Shown piece after piece: positions 52,555 through 58,334 of a DNA stretch of 58,334 nt; within the stretch, counting starts at the first letter, position 1, and every line of letters starts with the position of its first letter. A program made the position numbers and the translations under genes. The DNA comes from Methylomonas sp. (GTDB lineage Bacteria > Pseudomonadota > Gammaproteobacteria > Methylococcales > Methylomonadaceae): assembly GCA_002929135.1 (NCBI GenBank), contig PESC01000027.1, positions 1 to 58,334 of the forward strand, read 5' to 3'. The notes under the pieces were generated by a model. It ran no database searches. It was not told the origin of the DNA and saw nothing but the letters and a program-made list of their open reading frames with translations.

Positions 52555-53639
52555 CAGGCGGATTCTCCGTCGGCTTGCTTGAGTGGCAGATGGATGTGAA
52601 AGGTGGTGCCGACGCCGGGTTGCGAGGTGAAGAACAAGCTGCCACCGTGTTTTTGCACGATGACGTTATGCGCCAGGCTCAGGCCCTGACCGGTGCCTTT
52701 GCCAACATCTTTGGTGGTAAAAAACAGGTTGAATACCTTGTCCTGGATGTCTTTGGCTATGCCGACGCCATTGTCGGCGATCTGGATTTCGACCGTATCG
52801 GCTGATGCCATGCGTGTCTGGATGCGAATCAAGCCCTTGCCGTCGTTTTTTTCCTCGATGGCGTGGGTGGCATTGATGATGAGATTGAGCAATACCTGAT
52901 TCAACTCGCTGGCGTAGCATTCGATCAGGCCAACGTCGGGCGAGAAGTCGGTTTCGACATCGGCGATGTACTTGTAGCTGTTGCGGCTGAGGGTCAAGGC
53001 GCTGTTGATGGCATCATGCAGGGCTATGGTTTGCCTGTCTTGTGTCGGCGATACGTGTGAAAAGGTTTTCATGGCCTTGACGATTTCGCTGACACGCTCG
53101 ACGCCTTCCAGCGCATCCTGTATGGCCTTGGGGCTGTCTTCCAGGATGAAGGCTAGGTCGTAGGCTTCGGCCAGTGAACGAATGCGGGTCTGTTCGGCAG
53201 TGTCGGCGTTTTGCAGCAAGGCATCGTGAAACGCCTGAATATCGCCGAGATTTGCCCGCAATGCCGCCAGGTTGTCGCCGATGTACTGAACCGGGGTGTT
53301 GATTTCGTGGGCGATGCCCGAGGCCAGCTGGCCGATGGCTTCCATGCGTTGGGATTGATCCAGTTGCTGTCTGTGCAGCTCCAGGCTGGCCATTTTCTGT
53401 TTGAGCAACGTGTGAGTTTTGCCCAGAAAATAACCGAACATGGCCAAAACGACGGGCGCCAGCCAGATTATCTGCAAGTGAAAATCCTGGGTGTGTATCG
53501 CAAGCAGATTGGGCCAACTCGGGGCCAGACCTTCTTGCCATAAAGCCACGACGATGCCATTCAACGGAAATGCCAAACCCAGCAGCGCAGAGGCCAGGGT
53601 GGTGTGGTCGAGCAGCATGTGTTTGAGTCGAGAAAACAT
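52554..53639 (-). CDS. Membrane sensor histidine kinase
   Basis: 361 residues from the ATG at 53639 (MFSRLKHMLLDHTTLASALL); an in-frame ATG at 53699 would add 20 residues that look unlike a protein start. Two membrane helices (about 15-33 and 54-72) enclose a loop of only 20 residues. A coiled coil and the phosphoacceptor H-box MEAIGQLASGIAHEINTPVQ follow, then N box LNQVLLNLIINATHAIEE, G1 IQIADNGVGIAKDI, FFTTKDVGKGTGQGLSLAH and G2. With so little periplasmic loop, sensing is probably in the membrane or through a partner. Overlaps the downstream receiver-HDOD gene by one base. Confidence 0.91.
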   Translation of the reverse strand: MFSRLKHMLLDHTTLASALLGLAFPLNGIVVALWQEGLAPSWPNLLAIHTQDFHLQIIWLAPVVLAMFGYFLGKTHTLLKQKMASLELHRQQLDQSQRMEAIGQLASGIAHEINTPVQYIGDNLAALRANLGDIQAFHDALLQNADTAEQTRIRSLAEAYDLAFILEDSPKAIQDALEGVERVSEIVKAMKTFSHVSPTQDRQTIALHDAINSALTLSRNSYKYIADVETDFSPDVGLIECYASELNQVLLNLIINATHAIEEKNDGKGLIRIQTRMASADTVEIQIADNGVGIAKDIQDKVFNLFFTTKDVGKGTGQGLSLAHNVIVQKHGGSLFFTSQPGVGTTFHIHLPLKQADGESA

Positions 53640-53712
53640 GTGAGCCTTGCCTGTGGCGCAATGCGTATCTGTCCGGTTTCGTTGCAACCGGCCCAGCATC
53701 AGGCGCCCAAGT

Positions 53713-54249
53713 CTAGTTCAGATTCGCGGGTTGGCCGTTGCCAGATGGCGACTGGCCTTCGGCTGCCGGAGTTGGTTCGGTGCGTTGTGGCGTAGGTTGC
53801 GGCGTATCGTCGCCGCTAAACAGGCCGGTGATTTTTTGCCACATGGTGGTGTCGAGTTCGCGTTTAGGCAGTTCCACCGTGGTTTCGCCCGCGTCCTTCA
53901 AAATGGGAACGGCGCCGGGGCGGAAGTCGCCCTGCATGCCTATCAGATGATCGCCGCTGAAAAAAAGCGAAAGCCGTTTTTGCAAACGGGCTTCTCCACC
54001 GGGTTGTTCGGAGTACAGGTAATCCCAGCGCTGCTGATGAAACGCATGGCTGACCATGGGCGAACCCATGAGGTACAACACTTGCCGCTGGGTCATGTTG
54101 GGGCGCAATTGGTCGACCATGGCTTGTTCGATGATGTTGCCCTGTTTGATGTCGATGGTATAAACACCCGGCAGATTGGTCATGATGGTTTCGCAGGCAG
54201 GCAAGGCCAGCAATGCGATAGCAGCAGTTAAAAAGCGGTGTTTTCTCAT
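53713..54249 (-). CDS. bamE: Outer membrane assembly lipoprotein BamE
   Basis: 178 residues from the ATG at 54249 ([20 protein letters not shown]), with lipobox LPAC and the lipidated Cys at about residue 19. The BamE domain follows: [20 protein letters not shown], then [20 protein letters not shown] and [18 protein letters not shown]. The C-terminal 45 residues are a Pro/Thr/Gly-rich tail not found in E. coli BamE (113 residues). BamE stabilises the BamA complex. It is divergent from fur, the conserved arrangement. Confidence 0.92.
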   Translation of the reverse strand: MRKHRFLTAAIALLALPACETIMTNLPGVYTIDIKQGNIIEQAMVDQLRPNMTQRQVLYLMGSPMVSHAFHQQRWDYLYSEQPGGEARLQKRLSLFFSGDHLIGMQGDFRPGAVPILKDAGETTVELPKRELDTTMWQKITGLFSGDDTPQPTPQRTEPTPAAEGQSPSGNGQPANLN

Positions 54250-54368
54250 GAAGATAAGAGTGGATTGCATGGGCAAAAACGCGGGCGATTATCCCATAAT
54301 TTCGCCCCTCGGCTTCCGGCAAAAACAGTTACAATGCGGCCCGATTGTAAAACGCCGGTAAACGACAC

Positions 54369-54788
54369 ATGGAAACCCAGGAACTACGCAATGCCGGACT
54401 GAAAGTCACCCTGCCCCGGCTCAAAATCCTCGAAATTCTGGAGAAGCAATGCAACGATGATCGCCACCTGTCAGCCGAGCAGGTTTACAAGATTCTGCTG
54501 GCGGAAGGCGAGGAAATCGGCCTGGCGACCGTGTATCGGGTGTTGACGCAATTCGAGGCGGCTGGCCTGGTCAGCCGTCATCATTTCGAAGGTGGCAATT
54601 CCATTTTCGAGCTGAACAGTGGTCATCATCACGACCACATGGTCTGCATCAAATGCGGCAAAGTTGATGAATTCACCGACGATGTCATCGAAAAACGCCA
54701 GGAAGAGATTGCCGTCCGCCTGGGCTACACGCTAACCGAACACAGTCTTTATCTCTACGGCTATTGCGCCGATTGCAAGCGCGTCTGA
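54369..54788 (+). CDS. fur: Ferric uptake regulator Fur
   Basis: 139 residues. Winged helix N-terminal domain (LKVTLPRLKILEILEKQCND, then HLSAEQVYKILLAEGEEIGL and ATVYRVLTQFEAAGLVSRH). The metal site is HHHDHMVC and the structural zinc site is formed by CIKC and CADC near the C-terminus. With Fe(II), Fur represses iron uptake genes. The fur/bamE neighbourhood identifies it as Fur and not Zur or PerR. I did not find a convincing 19-bp Fur box in the 119-base gap to bamE. Confidence 0.96.
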   Translation: METQELRNAGLKVTLPRLKILEILEKQCNDDRHLSAEQVYKILLAEGEEIGLATVYRVLTQFEAAGLVSRHHFEGGNSIFELNSGHHHDHMVCIKCGKVDEFTDDVIEKRQEEIAVRLGYTLTEHSLYLYGYCADCKRV

Positions 54789-54800
54789 CACACCCACTTC

Positions 54801-56048
54801 ATGTTCAAACCCCTGATACTCTACATAGGCCTGCGCTACACCCGCGCCAGGCGGCGTACCCAATTCATTTCCTTCATCACCCTCACCTCGGTACTCGGCA
54901 TTGCGCTGGGTGTTACCGCGCTGATTACCGTGTTATCGGTCATGAATGGCTTCGAAGCCGAATTGCGCGAGCGCATACTCGGCATGACCTCACACACCAC
55001 CATCACAGGTCGTCATGGCCAGCTCGACGACTGGCAGGCCTTGGCGCAGCGGGTGGAGACCATGCCGCATGTCGAGGGCGTGGCACCTTTCATCCATGGC
55101 CAGGTCATGGTCAACGCCGACCGCCAGGTCAGCGGCACCTTGTTGCAGGGGGTTTTGCCGGATCATGAACCCAAGGTGTCGGAAGTCGCAGACAAGATGA
55201 AAACCGGCAGCCTGAGCGATCTGCGCGCTGGTGAATTCAACATCGTGCTGGGCGCAGAGCTGGCGCAATATCTGGGCGTCTGGGTCGGGGACAAGGTGAC
55301 GGTCATCACGCCGCAGATCAACGCCACTCCGGCCGGTATTCTGCCCAGACTGAAGCGGTTTACCGTATCGGGTGTGTTTCAGGTCGGCATGTATGAATAC
55401 GACCGCAACATGGCGATGATCCATCTCGACGATGCCGCCAAACTGTTTCGCATCGAACCTGCCGTATCCGGGATACGCCTCAAGCTGGATGATTTGTTCA
55501 ATGCGCCGAGAATTGCCTACAGTCTGACCACTGAACTGGGCGATCATTACCGGGTTAGCGACTGGACACAATCGCACAGCAACTTCTTCCGTGCCGTGCA
55601 AACCGAGAAGCGGGTGATGTTCATCATCCTGATGCTGATCGTCGCAGTAGCCGCCTTCAACATCGTCTCGACCCTGGTCATGGTGGTCACCGACAAGCGC
55701 GGCGATATTGCCATCCTGAAAACCCAGGGCCTGTCGAATGCCCAGGTCATGGGCATCTTCATCGTGCTTGGCTGCATCATCGGCAGCGTAGGCACACTGA
55801 TGGGCATCGCAGGCGGCGTGGCGCTGGCGTTGAATGTCAAAACCATCGTGCCCGCCATCGAAAAAGCCTTCGGCGTGCAATTCATGGCCGCCGACGTGTA
55901 CTACATCAGCGACGTGCCGTCGAAACTGCTCTGGAGCGATGTGTACTGGATTGCGGGAATGGCCTTTCTGTTATCGCTGTTGGCCACACTTTATCCGGCG
56001 TGGCAGGCTGCGCGCGTCAATCCGGCTGAGGTACTGCGTTATGAGTGA
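54801..56048 (+). CDS. lolC: Lipoprotein-releasing ABC transporter permease LolC/E
   Basis: 415 residues: LYIGLRYTRARRRTQFISFI begins the protein, then a first membrane helix (about 25-47), a periplasmic domain (about 50-265) and three C-terminal helices (about 270-300, 315-350, 375-405), ending VNPAEVLRYE. This is the MacB/FtsX-like core of LolC/LolE. With LolD it extracts outer-membrane lipoproteins such as BamE from the inner membrane and passes them to LolA. No second permease (lolE) follows, so a homodimeric LolF-like arrangement is possible. Confidence 0.92.
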   Translation: MFKPLILYIGLRYTRARRRTQFISFITLTSVLGIALGVTALITVLSVMNGFEAELRERILGMTSHTTITGRHGQLDDWQALAQRVETMPHVEGVAPFIHGQVMVNADRQVSGTLLQGVLPDHEPKVSEVADKMKTGSLSDLRAGEFNIVLGAELAQYLGVWVGDKVTVITPQINATPAGILPRLKRFTVSGVFQVGMYEYDRNMAMIHLDDAAKLFRIEPAVSGIRLKLDDLFNAPRIAYSLTTELGDHYRVSDWTQSHSNFFRAVQTEKRVMFIILMLIVAVAAFNIVSTLVMVVTDKRGDIAILKTQGLSNAQVMGIFIVLGCIIGSVGTLMGIAGGVALALNVKTIVPAIEKAFGVQFMAADVYYISDVPSKLLWSDVYWIAGMAFLLSLLATLYPAWQAARVNPAEVLRYE

Positions 56049-56721
56049 TGCCATCGTCTTGCAGTGCAGTCAGTTGACCAAGCGTTATGTTCAGGGCGAT
56101 CTCGATGTCGCCGTTTTGAAAGGCGTCGATTTATCGATTCGGGCCGGGCAACGTCTGGCCATCATGGGTGCATCCGGCTCGGGCAAGAGCACGCTGCTGC
56201 ATCTGCTGGGCGGCCTAGAAAAGCCCACGTCCGGCACGGTGATTCTGGATGGTTTCGATTTGAATAACATCGGCGCGGGCAAACTCGGACAATTGCGCAA
56301 CCGGTCACTGGGTTTCATTTACCAGTTTCACCACTTGCTGGGGGAGTTCAGCTTGATCGAGAACGTCGCCATGCCCTTGCTGATCGGCGGCTTGCCGGTC
56401 AAAGAGGCGCAGCGCCAGGCGATTGAACTATTGCAGCGCGTGGGCCTTGGCCACCGGATTCAGCACAAACCGGGCGAATTGTCGGGCGGTGAACGCCAAC
56501 GCGCCGCCGTGGCGCGGGCGTTAATCAACAAACCAAAATGCGTGCTGGCCGACGAGCCGACCGGCAATCTCGACAGCAAGACTGCCGATCAAATCTACAA
56601 GCTAATGCTGGAACTGAACCAGGAATTACAGGTGAGTTTTCTGGTGGTGACCCACGATCCGGAACTGGCGGGCCGCATGGATCATGTGTTGCACATGGAA
56701 GACGGCGTGATTGTGACCTGA
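56041..56721 (+). CDS. lolD: Lipoprotein-releasing ABC transporter ATPase LolD
   Basis: 226 residues from the ATG at 56041, overlapping the lolC end by 8 bases. Walker A GASGSGKST, Q-loop region GFIYQFHHLLGEFSLIENVA (characteristic of LolD), signature ELSGGERQRAAVARAL, Walker B CVLADEPTGNLD and H-loop VVTHDPELA are complete. It powers lipoprotein release by the LolC-type permease. It converges with the DUF2062 gene, with only two bases between the stops. Confidence 0.95.
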   Translation: MSDAIVLQCSQLTKRYVQGDLDVAVLKGVDLSIRAGQRLAIMGASGSGKSTLLHLLGGLEKPTSGTVILDGFDLNNIGAGKLGQLRNRSLGFIYQFHHLLGEFSLIENVAMPLLIGGLPVKEAQRQAIELLQRVGLGHRIQHKPGELSGGERQRAAVARALINKPKCVLADEPTGNLDSKTADQIYKLMLELNQELQVSFLVVTHDPELAGRMDHVLHMEDGVIVT

Positions 56722-56723
56722 TG

Positions 56724-57251
56724 TCATCCTGCTGATTTATCTCTGCTTCTGGCCGATTGCCGCACATCCCAGTCATGGCTGACATGCCAGCGCCAGAACA
56801 ACTGCATGCCGAAATATCCCAATGTCGCGCAGGTGGTGCCGACCAGAAAGCAGCCGAACAAAAACGGGCCACCTATGTCAGCCATACTTGAGAACACGGT
56901 ATCCACTGAAAATTCACCGCTGACATACGGCTTGTTCAATGCCCAGACGCCAACCCGATAAGCAAAATAAAACAAGGGCGGCATGGTGATGGGGTTGGTG
57001 ATCCAGACCAGGGCCACCGAAATTGGCAAATTGGCACGGGCATAAAATGCGCCGGTGGCGGCAAACGCCATTTGCATCGGCGTTGGCACCCAGGCGACAA
57101 ACAGCCCGACGGCAAATGCCAGCGACACCGAACGGCGGTTGAGATGCCACAGATTGGGATCATGCAAACGGTCGCCGAGAAACCTCAGACTTTTTTGCGC
57201 TTTGATCTTGTCTGGGTCCGGCATGTACTTTTTTATTATCTTTTTGGCCAT
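56724..57251 (-). CDS. DUF2062 membrane protein
   Basis: 175 residues from the ATG at 57251 (MAKKIIKKYMPDPDKIKAQK); an ATG at 57299 would add 16 residues. The DUF2062 core is seen as LWHLNRRSVSLAFAVGLFVA, then WVPTPMQMAFAATGAFYARA and WITNPITMPPLFYFAYRVGV. Three or so membrane helices lie between residues 45 and 155. The family is widespread in Proteobacteria with unknown function. Confidence 0.9.
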   Translation of the reverse strand: MAKKIIKKYMPDPDKIKAQKSLRFLGDRLHDPNLWHLNRRSVSLAFAVGLFVAWVPTPMQMAFAATGAFYARANLPISVALVWITNPITMPPLFYFAYRVGVWALNKPYVSGEFSVDTVFSSMADIGGPFLFGCFLVGTTCATLGYFGMQLFWRWHVSHDWDVRQSARSRDKSAG

Positions 57252-57421
57252 GACACTCGTCCCGATTGAAAGAGCAGCGGATTCTAGCAGATTTGTCATG
57301 GCGACCCGATGACGGTTTCGGTCAACCTAAGGAGTAGTCGGCTTGCGCATCCCAAGACGCTACAAGAGCATCGCCAATCGTCCGTGGCCAAAGCCTCGCA
57401 GCCACAAGATATAGCGGTTAG

Positions 57422-57719
57422 CTGTTTAGCCCCTCATTTAAGTGGTTGGGATCAGCAATGAATAATTCAGGCTTTTCATCATGCCATTTCAGGGCAAATC
57501 GAAAGCTGTTTTACGTCCGGACTATCTGTGTGCAACGCACAGGCAGATGCCACAAAATTTTCAGTTTGAAGTGCACACGGTATAACGTTGCGATGCTCTC
57601 TTCAGCATTTTGTATTTTTTCTTCGGATAGTCCAAAGCTGTTCCGTGTAGTATTTGCCCCATGGTTTTTTCTCCTTGAGTTCAGGGTGTTTTATGCCAAT
57701 TAAATGCCGGACTAAACAG
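57422..57719 (-). mobile_element. Internally deleted IS481-like insertion sequence relic
   Basis: 298 bases bounded by inverted ends: CTGTTTAG is perfect at both tips, and about 20 of the first 24 bases match (left 57422-57445, right 57696-57719). TTAG is found directly outside both ends and may be the target duplication. On the minus strand the ATG at 57662 begins MGQILHGTA, a hallmark start of IS481-family transposases, and a shifted frame continues EEKIQNAEESIATLYR. Near the other end a frame reads ALKWHDEKPELFIADPNHLN, resembling the transposase C-terminus. The core integrase domain is missing, so it cannot move by itself. Confidence 0.75.
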
Positions 57720-57766
57720 TTAGGGAATCCCACGTCAGACGCTCTCAAGTGGCGCCGGAATGAAAT

Positions 57767-58177
57767 ATGTCAAAGATAAAGACGTTCGCCATGATGCCAT
57801 CTCGCCCGCTCGTCGCAACATTGCTGGCATTGTTCATCGTCATCACCGCCACCGGCTGTGCCACGTTGCCGCCTGCCGCCCAGCAGTACGCCAGCTTCAG
57901 CGACTATGCCGAAGCTGTATTCCGCCACCAGAACCAGCTGATTAGTCAGATCATGATGCTGGAAGCACAAGGCAGCCCGCTGGATGATGAAGACCTTAAG
58001 GATGCAGAGCACGCCATGTTCGATGCCTGCCATCTGCTGAACGAATATGCCGAACGCGAAGCCGACGGCGACAGCATAAGCTGGCTGTTCAAGCGCAGAG
58101 TTCAGAACAGCATCGCAGCCTGCGACGACAGTATCCGCGAATTCGAAGCCGTGCTGGCACCGCTACAGCACAACTAA
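57767..58177 (+). CDS. Small lipoprotein of unknown function
   Basis: 136 residues. The N-terminus has a hydrophobic segment (about 15-29) ending in a lipobox-like ITATGC, so Cys31 would be lipidated. The mature part of about 105 residues is helical and acidic: SDYAEAVFRHQNQLISQIMM, DDEDLKDAEHAMFDACHLLN, and SIAACDDSIREFEAVLAPL. It has two further cysteines that could form a disulfide. No family assigned. Starts at 57788 and 57791 are also in frame, upstream of the hydrophobic segment. Confidence 0.72.
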   Translation: MSKIKTFAMMPSRPLVATLLALFIVITATGCATLPPAAQQYASFSDYAEAVFRHQNQLISQIMMLEAQGSPLDDEDLKDAEHAMFDACHLLNEYAEREADGDSISWLFKRRVQNSIAACDDSIREFEAVLAPLQHN

Positions 58178-58317
58178 AAACCCGCCGCTATGCCGCGTTA
58201 TCCTACCTCTCCCTCCGGGGACAATCCCCTCAACTTAAGCCTCAACAAGTTGATTTATAGGCATGTTTTCGATGAGGTTTGTGGTGTTTTGGCCTGGGTT
58301 TTGTTGCGCCTGGCTTA

Positions 58318-58331
58318 AACCTGATCAGGTT
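58318..58331. repeat. Perfect 14-bp palindrome at window end
   Basis: AACCTGATCAGGTT, three bases from the right edge. It could be an operator or part of a terminator for a gene beyond the window. The rest of 58178-58334 shows only short inverted repeats (GGGGA-CAA-TCCCC at about 58217, CAACTT/AAGTTG at 58231-58252) and no gene. Confidence 0.4.
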
Positions 58332-58334
58332 CCC

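Noticed and set aside
57446-57703. 85-codon plus-strand frame upstream of the lipoprotein gene
   Set aside because: It lies antisense to the transposase fragments of the insertion-sequence relic and has no recognisable features.

Overview
This window is a gene-dense stretch of a gammaproteobacterial chromosome. The assignment rests on neighbourhoods typical of that class: clpS-clpA beside infA; nudJ-mnmA; a UPF0149-pepP-ubiH group divergent from zapA with 6S RNA after it; smc-zipA; lepA-lepB-rnc-era-recO-pdxJ; bamA-skp; fabZ-lpxA-rnhB-dnaE; bamE divergent from fur; and lolC-lolD. Moderate to high GC, a PEP-CTERM protein, a group I truncated haemoglobin and many HDOD/HD-GYP proteins would fit a Methylococcales-like methanotroph or a relative. 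That narrower placement is inference, since no methane-oxidation gene is present.

Layout. 1-5.7 kb: 5' part of ftsK, a gene-free 570 bp, infA, the ClpA/ClpS protease pair, nudJ-mnmA. 5.7-11.5 kb: 6S RNA, zapA and a ZapB-like coiled coil facing a ygfB-pepP-ubiH-sixA series, then RNase D. 11.7-17.9 kb: tesA divergent from the ybbA-ybbP ABC system, spermidine synthase, a truncated haemoglobin and a small RlpA-like protein. 18-23.1 kb: smc-zipA, then an AT-rich island carrying a broken DUF4160 gene and an intact DUF2442 gene between two 64-bp direct repeats, with integron attC-like fragments. 23.1-30 kb: a lepA-lepB-DUF4845-rnc-era-recO-pdxJ-PP2C operon with overlapping or closely spaced genes. 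30-37.7 kb: mostly accessory genes (DsbD_2 membrane protein, PspF-like sigma-54 activator, DUF1289, ubiX, proline iminopeptidase, 2-Cys peroxiredoxin, membrane GH17, nitroreductase). 37.7-46 kb: dnaE, rnhB, lpxA, fabZ, skp and bamA on the minus strand; lpxD and lpxB are absent.

46-53.7 kb is the most distinctive region, a signalling island. An HDOD protein and a sigma-54 activator with a cysteine-rich PAS domain are divergent from a PEP-CTERM secreted protein that has a well-spaced sigma-54 (-24/-12) promoter. Behind these, on the minus strand, lies a histidine kinase / receiver-HDOD / receiver-GAF-HD-GYP operon. 53.7-58.3 kb: bamE, fur, lolC-lolD, a DUF2062 membrane protein, a 298-bp internally deleted insertion-sequence relic with inverted ends, and a small lipoprotein.

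The best candidates for something undescribed are the sigma-54 activator / PEP-CTERM / HDOD / HD-GYP cluster and the repeat-flanked DUF4160-DUF2442 island. I found no CRISPR array, tRNA, rRNA, prophage or complete insertion sequence.
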